DNA of 64,000 nucleotides from Amoebidium appalachense (lineage: Eukaryota; Ichthyosporea), in assembly GCA_963693365.1 (NCBI GenBank), contig CAVNZM010000015.1, forward strand, positions 5,766,001 to 5,830,000. The letters run 5' to 3'. Of the stretch, positions 34,927-46,497 are shown one piece after another. How positions within the stretch are numbered: the first letter of the stretch is position 1; each line of letters begins with the position of its first letter. The position numbers were made by a program, and so were the translations under genes. Below the pieces are notes generated by a model that was given only the letters and a program-made list of their open reading frames with translations, made no database searches and was not told where the DNA came from.

Positions 34927-35813
34927 ATACTAATCCGTCTCAGCAGATTAGCCTAAGTCTACGATCGAGATCGGGGGGGGGGGGGGGGGGGGGGGTGGCC
35001 CGGGTCCACAGATCATCAAGATCAAGTCCGGGGCCTCAAGATAGCTGTACAGCTGCGTGCATCTTGCCTCTTGCCGGCGCAGGGCATTGGACCACGTCAG
35101 CCGGGACAGCCGTCCAATAGAATTCTAATTAGTGTGTAGGATAGATCGTAGGAGGACTTAGGAATGTGATTGTTCGGGCAGAAGCCCTTTTGTAAGTATT
35201 GGCAAGGTTTGATAGTGTATGTTGCCAAACGTATTTATATATTTAGATGTAGAGGAAAGGGGGGGAGGGAGGGGGGGGGAGGATAGTATGAAATGTAGAT
35301 TTAGACTCTGCGGTGCCACTAGGGGGAGGGTGAGGGGTGAGACATGGATAAATATATTAGTTGAGTAGATCGACTTAGCTCGTGCAGGCGCACGATACAA
35401 GTAGATCGGAATGTTTGGAATGTGGCATCGTAGGGGGCCAGGTGATGATGATCATCATGATCTTTGAGGGCACGGCCTTGATGGCCTCAGTTGTAACTTA
35501 GTCTCATTCCGTACGGATCTAAGTTTGCCCGTCGGAGCCTGGTCTGAATAAACTTTACCGTTTTTCCGTACACGTTCGTTCCTTTTCGTGTGTGTACACT
35601 TAGTAGAGTGCCGCGTCTCTAGTACACATGCATTAGGATACGACAAGCTACACCTTTCTTTTAGTGCGGTTTTTCGCGCTAGGGTAACGCGGTGACAGTT
35701 CCTTCTGGGCTGTTGCTACACCTCAAACACACAGAAAAAAAAAACAAAAAAAAAAAAAACAAAAAAACAAAAAAACAAAAAACAAATAAACACAACCACC
35801 CGAACACCACACA
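34927..35813 (+). other. 5' leader or LTR region of the gypsy element
   Basis: Contains a G run (34972-34995), AT-rich sequence and an A-rich tract (35735-35790) just before the gag ATG. It probably includes the gypsy left LTR and primer-binding site. I could not define the ends, because no second LTR copy was found after the pol region for comparison. The 5' exon and promoter of the minus-strand gene at 27438-34926 should also lie here or further right. Confidence 0.4.
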
Positions 35814-37151
35814 ATGGCTAAGTTTAACGTAGACATGTTCTACGCATTGGCAGCGGAGGATAGCTCCCTGCACACACAGGTACCACAGGTTCATACACTA
35901 GACGTTAGACAGACCACAGCTTTCAGTTTTACACTCAAACACGACTCGGAAATACCTAGGTGGCTTAGGACACTCCTAGCTAACACACCCACACTAGTGT
36001 TAGACACAAAGAAGGCCCCCACTGTGGCGGCCTCGTGCTTAATGATCAAACAGTGCATCGACCACAAAACAATGGCCGACTTATGCACCCTGATGGAGGA
36101 GCACCCGTACCGGGCCGAGCAGGCCCCCCAGGTGACGGCTCGTATATACGAGCAGCAGTACGACGAGGGGAGGGACGAGATGGTGTCCCGGACACTCGGC
36201 CAGAAACGTCTGGCCGCACGGTTCATCCCCGACGACGAGGACGAGAACAGCACCGACGACGTGGACGGGGAGCTCGAGGCCTTCACACGGCCGGAAAACG
36301 AGCTCGAGTATACGGCCCGGCACGTCGGCCGATACCTGACGGCCGACCGGCGCCGTACCTTCCGGGCCCAGCTCAGAGAATGGAAGTATACCTTTCCCAC
36401 TTTAGATATGTCCCCCGTAGAAGCTCGTGCATTCTTTGAGAGGGAATATCGGGTCTTTGAAGACCTTTGTGAGTTAGCTGGTGACGTGAGTGATAGGGAA
36501 AAATTCGAGTTTGCTCGTAAGGCTCTCTCTGTAAACACAGACACTGCACGCATGTTTGGGGAGCATGATGATGTAGATGAGGTGGTGTTGCATGTTAAAC
36601 GTCACTTGCTTGCCATGCACGAGGTGAAGTTCAATAAGAGGGATAAAAAGGAGGTGATGGAAGTAGACAAGAAAAAGAAGGAGAGTGGACAGAAGGGGGA
36701 AAAAGAGGAAAAAGAGGGTGAACAGCCAGATGCACTCACCATGTTGGTCAAGCAGGTTGCCGAGCTCTCCCAGGCCGTCTTTTCTGGCCGAGGGGGCTTC
36801 GGCTTCCGGGGTGGCCGTGGCGGCGACCGGGGTGGACACGGCGGTCGTGGCCGAGGTGGACCGGTGGAGGACAACAGCAGCAGTTCACCGAGAGGTTTGC
36901 CCCTTATCTTGCTCGTGGTGGTGGGCAGGGTAGAGGGAGGGGGTGGAAATGGTGGTGAGAGAGGCCGAGGGGGGCAGGGGGGAAGGGGGGGCCGTGGTGC
37001 ACACGGTGGGCCCCCCCAGCATGACCGGGCTCCCGGTTATGCTTTGCGCCAAGGTTTTGAAGTCCCCCCTGGCCCCTTCTTTGGTGCATGTTACTTTTGT
37101 GGCCGGCAAGGGCACTCTGCTGCATATTGCCGTAGTTACAAGAGCTATTGA
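35814..37151 (+). CDS. Gypsy Gag polyprotein
   Basis: A 445-codon frame starting MAKFNVDMFYALAAED. A helical capsid-like region occupies roughly residues 60-290 (including FEFARKALSVNTD and VKRHLLAMHEVKF). A Lys/Glu-rich stretch, an RG/GGR-rich basic tail (residues about 325-420) and one CCHC knuckle, CYFCGRQGHSAAYC, follow at about residues 425-438. It should package element RNA. The gag fragment at 22300-22964 shares the capsid C-terminal part and the VMEV...LVKQVAEL segment. Confidence 0.85.
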   Translation: MAKFNVDMFYALAAEDSSLHTQVPQVHTLDVRQTTAFSFTLKHDSEIPRWLRTLLANTPTLVLDTKKAPTVAASCLMIKQCIDHKTMADLCTLMEEHPYRAEQAPQVTARIYEQQYDEGRDEMVSRTLGQKRLAARFIPDDEDENSTDDVDGELEAFTRPENELEYTARHVGRYLTADRRRTFRAQLREWKYTFPTLDMSPVEARAFFEREYRVFEDLCELAGDVSDREKFEFARKALSVNTDTARMFGEHDDVDEVVLHVKRHLLAMHEVKFNKRDKKEVMEVDKKKKESGQKGEKEEKEGEQPDALTMLVKQVAELSQAVFSGRGGFGFRGGRGGDRGGHGGRGRGGPVEDNSSSSPRGLPLILLVVVGRVEGGGGNGGERGRGGQGGRGGRGAHGGPPQHDRAPGYALRQGFEVPPGPFFGACYFCGRQGHSAAYCRSYKSY

Positions 37152-38795
37152 GTTCCGGGGGAGGGGGAAGCTGGGGTCACTGAGGGAGGGGGGGGGGACA
37201 GTATCGGTCCCCCCCAGGTTGCAGAGAACCTTCACCCTCCCCCACCCCAGGTTAAGCTTCCCTTTGCCCCCTCACCGCCCCGATACGTGTGGGAGCCGGG
37301 CATCGTCGTGGGTCCTCAAGACAGCGTCGAGGTGGTATGGCATGAATGTTTGTGGGGTGACTCTACCAAAGGTATGAATGGTATGAACTTCGTTTTGTGG
37401 TTGGGGGAGGTTCCCCAGCCACAAGTGGATGGTCTCAGTGTTTCTTGTCCCAACCCGGTGTTTGTTCTAACCACACCGGAGGGGGTTTCTGTGCCATTGT
37501 TTCCGGGAGGGGGGGGGACACACACGAGTAAAGGGGAAAGGGGGGGGAAGGCACAGACACGTAGAAACACACCACCACAACAACATACGACGGTTGCAGA
37601 CACACCTACACCCACACACACACCCACACATACACCAAACACACACACACCACCCACCCACACATCACACCCACACACTCAACCACCACCCACACCACAT
37701 ACACACCCCACCCCACCCGTGCAGGCACCACAGGTAGGTATGTTGCACGTAGGTATCGAGGGTGTGAGTCTTCGTGGGCAGGGATTGGGTGTGAGTGATG
37801 ATGTGTTGCTTGAATTGGAGGAAGATTTAGTTGGTTTTAGCCGGCATTATATAGACGTATGGTTAGCTGATGGTAAGTTGAAGGCTGTTGCTTTGCTCGA
37901 TGGAGGGGCTCAGGTTAATTGTGTGCATGCTTCGTTTATTCGTCGTTTTAATCAGGCCGGGGGGGAAATTCCTATTTTAGATGCTTCTAGCACAGCCTTA
38001 GGTAGTGCTAATAACAGTAGTATGTCTGTGGAAGGTGTTTGTGTGTTGCCGTGTGAGATAGGTGGCCAGGCTATGCATATTGCTTGTTATGTGGTTAAGG
38101 ATTTAGCTCAAAGTGTTTTGTTGGGAGCCCCATTTTTCCGTAGACATGTGAATGCTTTGTTTGAACGTACAAATGTTTTAGAATTGCAGTCCGGCGTTAA
38201 AATTAAAACCCATGATGGGCTCGACGGTTATCAGTCTGGTGCTAGAACGGTAGCTGAAGTAGTAATCGAGCCTTATCAGTGCCAAACGGTACGTGTCCGG
38301 GCCGGCAATCATGTTAGGATAGGGGATTTAGGGGTTTTTACTCCGAAAACCCCATTTCAGGAGGTGGCCCAATGGACCCTTAGTAGGGTATGGCCGGATA
38401 AGACAATAGAAATAGAATTAGTGAATCCGGGCATCGAGCCTATAGTGATTAGGTCAGGTGTTTCCGTCGGTAGTTTCACTAATGAGATTGGTAGTATAGA
38501 GGTCTCTCTTATTACCCAAAAGGAGGATGCCGGCTCGAAGGGTGACTCAGGAGGAGGGGGAACAACTTTATTTAACGTTAGCCACCAAAATGTCACCCGA
38601 CACGATGGGGGGGGGGACCGGGACAGCACCGGTCCCACTCCCCCGACCCCCAAGAGGAAGGAGGGTCACCCCGGGTGTGAGAATGTGCAGGCAGGGGGGG
38701 AGGGTGTTGGTCTAACCCGTGGATCTGAAGGGTTAACCAACACACGGTGGGGGGCAGGGTGGCCACAGACCTGGCCCCCCACAAACATGCACTAA
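37152..38795 (+). CDS. Gypsy pol, protease part
   Basis: Open from about 37152, with ATG at 37287, to a stop at 38795, in a different frame from gag. After a low-complexity Thr/Pro/His stretch (37560-37730) comes a retropepsin-like domain: VALLDGGAQVNCVHASFIRR with a DGG triplet at about 37898 in place of the usual D-S/T-G, then VLLGAPFFRRHVNALF. A C-terminal region rich in Gly/Pro/Thr leads toward RT. The frame breaks before RT near a G run (38834-38847). Confidence 0.75.
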   Translation, partial: VPGEGEAGVTEGGGGDSIGPPQVAENLHPPPPQVKLPFAPSPPRYVWEPGIVVGPQDSVEVVWHECLWGDSTKGMNGMNFVLWLGEVPQPQVDGLSVSCPNPVFVLTTPEGVSVPLFPGGGGTHTSKGERGGKAQTRRNTPPQQHTTVADTPTPTHTPTHTPNTHTPPTHTSHPHTQPPPTPHTHPTPPVQAPQVGMLHVGIEGVSLRGQGLGVSDDVLLELEEDLVGFSRHYIDVWLADGKLKAVALLDGGAQVNCVHASFIRRFNQAGGEIPILDASSTALGSANNSSMSVEGVCVLPCEIGGQAMHIACYVVKDLAQSVLLGAPFFRRHVNALFERTNVLELQSGVKIKTHDGLDGYQSGARTVAEVVIEPYQCQTVRVRAGNHVRIGDLGVFTPKTPFQEVAQWTLSRVWPDKTIEIELVNPGIEPIVIRSGVSVGSFTNEIGSIEVSLITQKEDAGSKGDSGGGGTTLFNVSHQNVTRHDGGGDRDSTGPTPPTPKRKEGHPGCENVQAGGEGVGLTRGSEGLTNTRWGAGWPQTWPPTNMH

Positions 38796-38922
38796 CTCAT
38801 CAGGAATTGCCCGGGGGCATGGGTGTGCCGGGGGGAGGGGGGGGGGTGCTAAGGGTGACCGCCTATATCCGGAGGTACCCCCACCTCACCCCGAGCAGCA
38901 CCGATGTAATACAGGAGGTGAA

Positions 38923-40510
38923 ATGTTAAGTGGCACTCCGGTGAATAAGGATGCATCCACTTGTGATGGGGGTAACCCGGAGTTAGTATTGCCGTTTGGT
39001 ATGAAGGAGGGGGATTGGACGGTAGAACAGAAAAAGTTGTTAGCTAAGTTATTTGATAGGACTCGGTTTGCATTTCTGGCCGATGATAACGAAGTAGGCT
39101 TCGTTAAAGGGTTTGAAATGCAGATCGACACACTGGCAGGTGATAATAGGCCGGTAGTGATGCCTAGCTATAGAATGGAGCAGTATAAATTGTCGGATGC
39201 GCTAATAATAGTGAGTGATATGTTAAAAAAGGGTCATGTGGAGCATAGTTCGAGTCCGTGGAGAAGTCCGGTGCTATTGGTTAAGAAGCCCGACGGGTCT
39301 TGGCGTCTAGTGAACGATTACAGGGCTCTGAATCGGATCACTAAGGCAGACCAATGGCCTCTCCCTAACATAGACGAGCAGCTTTCACAGCTGCACGGCT
39401 ATACTCACTTTGCTAAACTTGATTTAAAAGCAGCTTTTTGGCAGATAAGGTTGGAGGAGAGCAGCAAGGAGAAGACTGCCTTTGCACTGGGTGACCAGCT
39501 GTTCCAGTACAAGGTGGTGCCGATGGGTTTGCTCTCCTCTCCAGCTATGTTGTGCCGGGTAATGTATAAAATTCTCCACCCTCATTTGGATGTATGCCAC
39601 CCTTATTTGGATGATGTTTTAATTAAAGGTAGGTCATTTGAGGAGCTAGTTAATAATTGTGAAAAAGTATTTTTAGCTTTGGGTGAGTCTGGTCTTCGTA
39701 TTAGCGGTAGCAAGACTGTGATTGGTGTGCCGGAGGTTAAGTTTTTAGGTCATATTGTGTCTAGTAATGGTCTTTCCCCTGATCCGGAGAAAATCCGGGC
39801 CATAGTTGAGTGGCCCCGTCCTCAGACTGTCACTCAACTAAGGCAATTTTTAGGTTTAACTAATTATCTTCGTCGTTATATTAAGGATTATAGTATGCTT
39901 GCTTTGCCGTTAACTAGTCAGACGGGGGGGGAGAAGAAGAATCGAATAGATTGGAATGTTGATGCTGTTTCTGCTTTCGAAAAGCTTAAGTTAGCTTTGC
40001 AGTCTTCGAGTATGCTTGTTCATCCTGATTTTTCGGCCGGGGGGGGGATGTTTAAAGTTCGGTGTGATGCAAGTAAGGTTGCTGAGGGGGCCGTGTTATA
40101 TCAAGTGCAGGAGGGGCAGGATAGAGTGATTGCTTATGCTAGTCGTTCATTTAGTAAAAGTGAACGTAGATATAGCAATCCGGAGAGAGAGTCCCATGCT
40201 ATCTTTTGGGCAGTCTCACAGGCATGGAGGTATATACTCGCAGGCAGGACGTTTTGAGGTCTACACCGACCACAAGCCCTGCCTAGCCATGGCCGGCACC
40301 ACTCGTCTGGTGAACGAGAGGATGCAGAAGTGGGCCGCGGCTCTCGGTGAGTTCTCCTATAAATTGTTTTATGCCAAGGGTGAAACAATGGTTGACTGTG
40401 ATGCTCTCTCTCGTGCTGCTTATATTTTGTTTGAAGAAGAGAAGGAGGGGGAGGGGGGGGCTAGTGAGACTCTGAGACGGGGGGGGAGGGGGGAAGGGGG
40501 GGGAGAGTGA
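38923..40510 (+). CDS. Gypsy reverse transcriptase and RNase H (one frameshift)
   Basis: RT frame 38923-40257 has PVLLVKKPDGSWRLVNDYRA, AKLDLKAAFWQI (first catalytic Asp), ALGDQLFQYKVVPMGL and HPYLDDVLIKG, where YLDD is the active-site loop at about residue 227. RNase H begins VRCDAS and RVIAYASRSFSKSERRYSN, with E in the next segment. At 40257 a TGA falls in GACGTTTTGAGG. The protein continues in another frame with FEVYTDHKPCLAM and GETMVDCDALSRAAY to 40510. One indel near 40250 therefore breaks the frame. Confidence 0.85.
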
Positions 40511-40529
40511 GCAGAAAGGAATAGATGCT

Positions 40530-42100
40530 GTGTCTGTTGATGTGTCTTCTTGGGCTCCAGGGTTGCTTGCTTATAAGTGTAGGGGAGGGGGGGGGAGGTA
40601 TTTGTCAGTGTCTGAGGTCGGGACCGAGTCTCATGGTTCGGCCCCTGCCTTAGCACCTACGGCTTTGATCTTAGCTCAGGAGGAAGATGTGTTGATTGGT
40701 CTGGTTAAGAATTATTTAAAGGGGCCGGTTGATTCGATTAAATTTAAAAATAAAAGGCAGATGATTAAGGTAGCTAAGTTAGCAAAAATGTGTCAGGTAG
40801 AGCAGGATTTAGTTTATCATTGTTCTGGGCCAGACGGACACCGAGTTTGGGTCCCGACGGCACTTGTGCCTGAGGTTTTGCATATGGTGCATGAGCATCC
40901 CATGGCTGGTCATTTAGGTGTAAATAGGACGTTGCTTCGTGTTAATCGTTCGTATTTTTGGCCGGGTATGAGTAGGGAGGTGAGGGATTATGTGTTGTCA
41001 TGCATGCATTGTCAGGAAAGGAATGAGAGTCCCCACTCTCGTTCCCGCCCGTCGTTTATTAGGGATTTTAATGTTCGTATGTTTGAAAGGGTAGCAGTGG
41101 ATGTGGTCGGTCCTAAAAATTTTAATTCTACGGTTGAGGGTAACACTGTTCTTGTTACCGTCACCGATGTGGCCACTCGTTGGGTTGAAGTTTTTCCTCT
41201 CCCCACTGCTAATGCCGTTTTGTTTGCTCGTATTTTTGTGGATGAAATTTGTCTTAGGTTTGGTTGTCCTCGTGTTTTGTTAACGGATAGGAGTTGTGTG
41301 TTTTTAAATCAGTTGGTGTCGGAGGTGTGTAAAATTTTAAGGGTAGCTCACTAATCACTACGTCTGCATATCACCCTCAAGCAAATGCCATCTCTGAACG
41401 TGTGCATGCAGTGTTTCAGAAGTCCTTGGGCAAAATGGTGGATGTGGAGGCTAATGATTGGGATCATATGTCTAGGTTTATTGCTCATTCATATAATTCT
41501 ACCCCTCATGCTGTGACTGGTTTTTCTCCGTTTTATTTGGTCTATGGGCAGGAGGCTATTAGTTTGTTAGATACGGCACTTTTGCCGATGGGGGGGCTGT
41601 TCGACTAACTTATCCCCACTGGACTGAGTTCCGGGAACAGCTACTAACCCGGGCCCGGGCTGCACGTGATGCAGCTCTGGCCCGTACACAGCAGGCACAG
41701 ACACGGGCAGACGTGTCCACACGTCCGTTACGTGAATTTGCCGAGGGTACTTTAGTTTTAATTAGGGATCATACTAGGAAAAAGAGATATAAGCAGGAGC
41801 AGGAAGGTAAGGGTGAAGGTGAAGGTCTTCGTAGGTATGGTAAGAAATGGTTGCCTCTTTTCATTGGCCCGTATAAAATAGTGGCTAGGTTAGGTCCGAC
41901 GGAATATAAGGTGCAGAGGTTAGATAATGAGAGTGATGTTAGATTTTATAATGTAGATGATATAAAGGAATATTATGATAGGGCCCTTAGGGTTAAAAGG
42001 CCGGAGGGCCGTGGAGTGTTAGATGCATTCACCCCCGACTATGACGGGTCGGTGGATGTATCGGAGGCTGCAGTAGATAAAATTAGCACCGATGCAGAGC
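40530..42100 (+). pseudogene. Gypsy integrase and C-terminal domain (frameshifted, cut by copy 2)
   Basis: The HHCC zinc domain (HEHPMAGHLGVNR, CMHCQ) is followed by the DDE core: VAVDVVG, LLTDRSCVF and NAISERVHAVF. Two frame changes occur, near 41345-41355 and in the GGGGGGG run at about 41590-41597. The last part (41625-42100) holds a chromo-like or GPY/F-type C-terminus (KKWLPLFIGPYKIVARLGP, YKVQRL). The frame is open into DAER at 42100, where PAT-like copy 2 begins. Confidence 0.8.
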
Positions 42101-42480
42101 GGTTTTATTTGTGGAAATTATTGACATAAATATTTTTCTGGGTAAACACGTAGGATGGGTGTCCGATATCAACATAACCATGTAGGCTTCGTTTCATGTT
42201 TTAGCAGTTCGCGTTCGGCTGCCCGCATACGGGCACCTATTAGCCGATCAAAACATCAGATTCCACAGATCACTAGACCGAGTTTGATTGGCTCAGGATA
42301 AGATTTCACATAACACTAGATCGGTTTTGATTGGCTCAGTTCGGTAGCCTTAGGTATATAAGCACGACAGTTTTTAGCAGATCAGCAAGCAACAAACACA
42401 TCTTCTGTGTTTAGCACCTACAGCTTTACAGCTATATTTTCTTTAATTTCTTTTTGTTTCAGCTATATTTTCTTTTTCAC
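42101..42480 (+). promoter_or_regulatory. A1 repeat of PAT-like copy 2, with promoter elements
   Basis: This is the left split direct repeat. It holds two CCAAT-box cores (ATTGG at 42287-42291 and 42330-42334) and TATATAAG at 42355-42362, about 155 bp before the gag ATG. It also has a palindrome GCCCGCATACGGGC at 42221-42234. The same features recur in A2 at 58736-59075 and in copies 1 and 4. Confidence 0.7.
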
Positions 42481-42509
42481 TCTCCCTATCTTTCCGTACG
42501 CCGGTCAGC

Positions 42510-43681
42510 ATGCCGCCGAAAAAGCGCCAGGCCTCAGCCACCGCCCCTGCCGCGGCACCCAAGCGCCTGACCCGCAGCGACCTCCGCCACAGGCTGACCA
42601 ACGCTCCCGCGGACACTGACGCGCCTCCAGCGGCCCATACCACCACGGACCCGGACCCGCCGGCTACTCTCCCCTCCCCTCCTGAAGTCCCCCCTCAGGC
42701 CCCGCCGTCCCCGCAGATGACTTCTCAAGACGCCGTCCTTGCCGCCCTCACCGCCATCAGCACCCAGATGGCTGGCGTCCTGGCTGCTCTCACCAACCGC
42801 GACCCTCCCGCGCCCCCCGCCGCGCCCTCCGCACCCGGGGAGGTTTCCCCGGGGCTGCATCTCGGCCCTGACCTAGACCTACCTGCCCTGCCCGCGCCCC
42901 CCATCACAGGTGAGAACACTGGCGACATTCAGCCGGGCACACTCCCGCTTCCCCCCCGCGGATGTGCTGGCAGATTTGCGCGCCAATCGTTTCGTCGACC
43001 TGTATAAGTTCACCCCCGCCGCCCTCCTGGCCCCATCCAAGAAAGGTCAGCATCTGCGCATGGCCGACGACGGCAGCATCGAGACTTTTCGCCAAGACAA
43101 ACCCGTTCCCCTGCGTTCACTCGTCATTTGGATCCAAGCTTGGACCCATTACATGGCCGCCAAGCACCACCTCGGCCTCCCCACGGACAAAGACGTACTT
43201 TGGACTCAGCACATCACTCGCCTCAGCACCCGATACCCGTGGGCCCAGATCCACAACTATGACGTATACGCCCGAACCGTTGCCCACCAGCAGGGTCGGG
43301 CTCCGATCGAGTGTCCCAACCTGCTCGCCCAACTCCACCAGGATCTCCTCCTGCCACCCACTCTGCTCATCCCGGACGCATGTCAGCGCTGCTGGCTTCC
43401 CCGACCACCCCAGCGCGGCCTGCCCCATGTACCCCAAGCCCGGCTGTGGTCTTGACGGCTTTAAGCCGCCCCACAAGCCCGGCGGGGGTCAAACCCCTAA
43501 CCGCCCTGGCCCGCAACCCGGCCCGGCAAAACCGGCCCGACCCGTGGATCTACCCGCGACGCACTGCAGGAATTTCCACATTAACGGTCGGTCCTGCGCT
43601 AAGCAGCCCTGCCCCTTCTCCCACGTGTGCCCGCTCTGCTCTGGCACACACCCCCGCAAAGACTGCAAGCACAATGCCTAG
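42510..43681 (+). pseudogene. Gag of PAT-like copy 2 with CCCH and CCHC zinc fingers (frameshifted)
   Basis: Starts MPPKKRQASATAP. A Pro/Ala-rich N-terminal part (to about 42950) is followed in a second frame by a folded region (LADLRANRFVDLYKFTPAAL, SLVIWIQAWTHYMAAKHHLG). A third frame holds the fingers: knuckle CQRCGF-DHPSAAC, CCCH motif within CRNFHINGRSCAKQPCPFSH and knuckle CPLCSGTHPRKDC. Frame changes fall near 42910-42960 and 43385-43430. The CCCH-plus-knuckle tail is unlike the single CCHC of the gypsy Gag in this window. Confidence 0.8.
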
Positions 43682-44076
43682 TCTACGCGCACACCCACAC
43701 ACACAGCTAGAACATAGGGGTTAGGAGCTAGGACACACGAGTACAGGGAAACGGAGCTCGGGAGAACGGGCCAATAGGGCTGAGTACAAAATTTCGCAGG
43801 CCAACTACGGCGCCCGCGCGCGTCAAGAATAAATGTCCCTACACAAAGACGTTTATTCTGGCCACTGCACATAATTTTACTCCCCCCCCCCCATCCCACG
43901 AGCCTCCCCCCCCCCCTTACACTCACCTAGCACTCCCTCCCCCCCCCTTCTTCTACCTCTGTGTCCGCCCACACCCCCGCGTGCTCGGGCACATTCCCCT
44001 GCACAGGGCCCCGCTGCCCTCCCTGCCAACCCTCACTCGGGCCCAGCTGCCCTACTCTAACCCCCCCGGGGCCCTG

Positions 44077-44119
<43 letters not shown>

Positions 44120-44394
44120 CTGCCGGGATCTCCCCGAGGGTGCCCCACCCTTGCTAACCACCCCTTCCCCCGAGGCTCAGACCCGGAGGCCCGCCCGCTG
44201 CCCCAGCACCACATTGACACCTCCCGCCTCCGGGAACTGCTGGCCTCCTACCCAGACCAATCATTCGCCGCACAACTCCTCCACGATGTCGAATTCGGTG
44301 TCGACATCGGCTATCCATCGCGGCCCCTCCACCTCTCGGGTGGGCCCCAACCTACCCACCACCCCGGAGGCAGCTTCCGCTATCACGGCGGATA
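43682..44394 (+). other. Gag-RT spacer of PAT-like copy 2 with a 40-base C run
   Basis: C/T-rich DNA with a C run at 44079-44118. The part from about 43690 to 44050 is present once here but three times in copy 3 (48325-49381). Short frames occur but no domain is seen. Confidence 0.6.
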
Positions 44395-45802
44395 TTGCCA
44401 AAGAAGTCGCCCCGCCTCGGCCACCTGCGCGGCCCCCTCTCCCCGGCCCAATTCTTTGACGAATTTCCGGTCCACCGTTCCTCCCCCATCGGCGCCGTTA
44501 CCAAGAAAGGGAACCCCCCCAAGTACCGTCGAATCCACCACCTCTCCTGGCCCCGGGGTAGCAGTGTCAATGACAGCATCACCTACCCCGACGAACTTCA
44601 GTACATTCGCGCCCGGGACGTCACCCAGCTCATTCTCGACGCAGGCCCCGGCTGCTACATGGCCGTGGCAGATGTGCAGGCTGCCTTCCGGCACATGCCC
44701 ATCCGACCAGAAGACCATCACTTAATGGCATTCAAATGGCTGGGGCATTTTTACGTTGAAACCAGACTGCCCTTCGGCCTGAAATCTAGCCCAGCCATCT
44801 GGGAACGGATCGCGGCCACCCTACAGTGGCTGGCACACCAGCACGGTATTACCCTCATCCGCCACTACGTAGACGACTGGATTATAGTCGCCCCCACACA
44901 AGAGCAGTGCCAACGTCACCTATCCACCTTCCTGCAACTCTGCCGAGAGCTGCACATTGCCAATTTCCGAAGACAAGATGCAGGGCCCGGCTACCCGTGT
45001 CGTCTTCATCGGTATCGAATTCGACTCCATCGCCATGGAGGCACGAATCCCGGCTTCCAAGCTCTCGGACCTACTCGACCTCACTTCCCACCCAAAGCCC
45101 ACCATCACCATTCGGGACCTCCAGTCCCTCCTCGGCAAACTCACCTGGTGTGCCCAGCTGGTTCCCCCCGGGAGGGCCTTCTCCCAGCGCCTATGGGCCC
45201 TTCTCCGGACCCACCCACACCTTGCCGGCCACCACCACATACGACTGACTGCTGCCGCCCGGGCCGACATAGCCGAATGGCACCAGTTCCTCACATCATG
45301 GAATGGGGTGCACCTCATCACACCCCCCACATACACCACCCTGGCCACCGATGCTGCCGGATCGGTGGGTCTAGGAGGCCACTGGCTCGACCAATGGTTC
45401 TTCATGCCCTGGTCCCCCTCCACCCAAGCCCTCTATGCTCATGAGGGTAAACTCGGTTCTTCCGTCATCGAACTCCTGGCCATCGCAGCCGCCGTGGCCC
45501 TCTGGGCCCCCTCCTGGTCCACCCACCATGTCCGTATTTTATGCGACAACACGGGTGCTGTGTCTGACCTGCACTCCCGGTCTTCCCCCCACCCCGTGAT
45601 GGCCAAACTTATTCGGTTCATCACCCGCATGGAAATGCAATACCAATTTACGTTACAGGCATCCTACCTACCAGGACCCCTCAACCATCTGGCCGATGCC
45701 ATTTCTCGTAACCAACTTCCCCGGGCCCGACGACTCCGACCTTCCCTGCAACCGGAGCCCTGCCCCTTCCCCTCCTGGGTCCACGAGTTCCTATCCCTTT
45801 AA
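44395..45802 (+). pseudogene. Reverse transcriptase-RNase H of PAT-like copy 2 (one frameshift)
   Basis: RT motifs: RRIHHLSWPRGSSVND, CYMAVADVQAAFRHMPI (first Asp), ETRLPFGLKSSPAIWE and RHYVDDWIIVA, with YVDD at about 44866. After a frame change near 44950-44970 come FIGIEFD and LLGKLTWCAQLVPPGRAFS. RNase H follows: TLATDAAGSVGLGGHW (Asp), VIELLAIAAAVALWA (Glu), ILCDNTGAV (Asp) and LNHLADAISRNQL. This RT-RH arrangement and motif spelling match DIRS/PAT-type elements rather than LTR elements. Confidence 0.85.
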
Positions 45803-45980
45803 ACCCCTCCCCTTGGGCTAACCCCCCCCCCCCCCCCCCCCCCAGATCTCCCGTTCCGGAGCAACGCTGGCAGATTGGCCCCCCACTTTGCTCCGGCCGA
45901 GCTGCTTCGAGCCACCACTACCCTGCAGGAATGCCAGGCCCTGAGTCTCAACCTCGACTCTCGGGCCTTTTACTCCCCGG

Positions 45981-46497
45981 GTGCAAAAAGTGTTCATCGA
46001 TTTCTGTGTGGCATCTCGGCTGCAATCCCCCTCCGGGTCCTCCTTCCCGGCCTCCCCACACACCGTGCAACTTTTTCTCGCCTGGTGTGCCCAACGAGGG
46101 GTACAGGCCTCTTCCTTAACCGGCTACAATTCGGCCATCACCAGGCTCCACCTCGACATGGGCCTCCCTGCTCCCTACCCCCACGACAAGTCTCTGGCCT
46201 GGTTCCTACGGGGGGTGGGCAGATGGCAGCTTTCTCACAACATCCGACCCCGCTCATCCACCAGGGAACCCCTCCTGCCCTCCCACCTCAGCCTACTCCA
46301 TGGCCAGTGCCCCACCAAGGCCTCCTCGGCCAATCTCCGGCTATGGACGGCCCTCATCGTCGGTTTCTGTGGTCTCCTCCGTTCAGGGGAATTTACCTCC
46401 AAGACCCTGACTTCTTTCGACCCGTCCCGTCACGTTAAACGGAAGGACGTGACCTTCACCTACACCCCCACCGGTACTTTGTCCCATGCCACCCTCC
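45981..46497 (+). pseudogene. Tyrosine recombinase of PAT-like copy 2, N-terminal part
   Basis: Open from about 45981 with VFIDFCVASRLQ, FLAWCAQRGVQA, WTALIVGFCGLLRSGEF (catalytic Arg region) and KRKDVTFTYTPTGTLSHATL. It is cut at 46497 by the copia insertion and resumes at 58209 in the same frame. The match to the intact recombinase of copy 1 is close to residue-for-residue. Confidence 0.9.
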
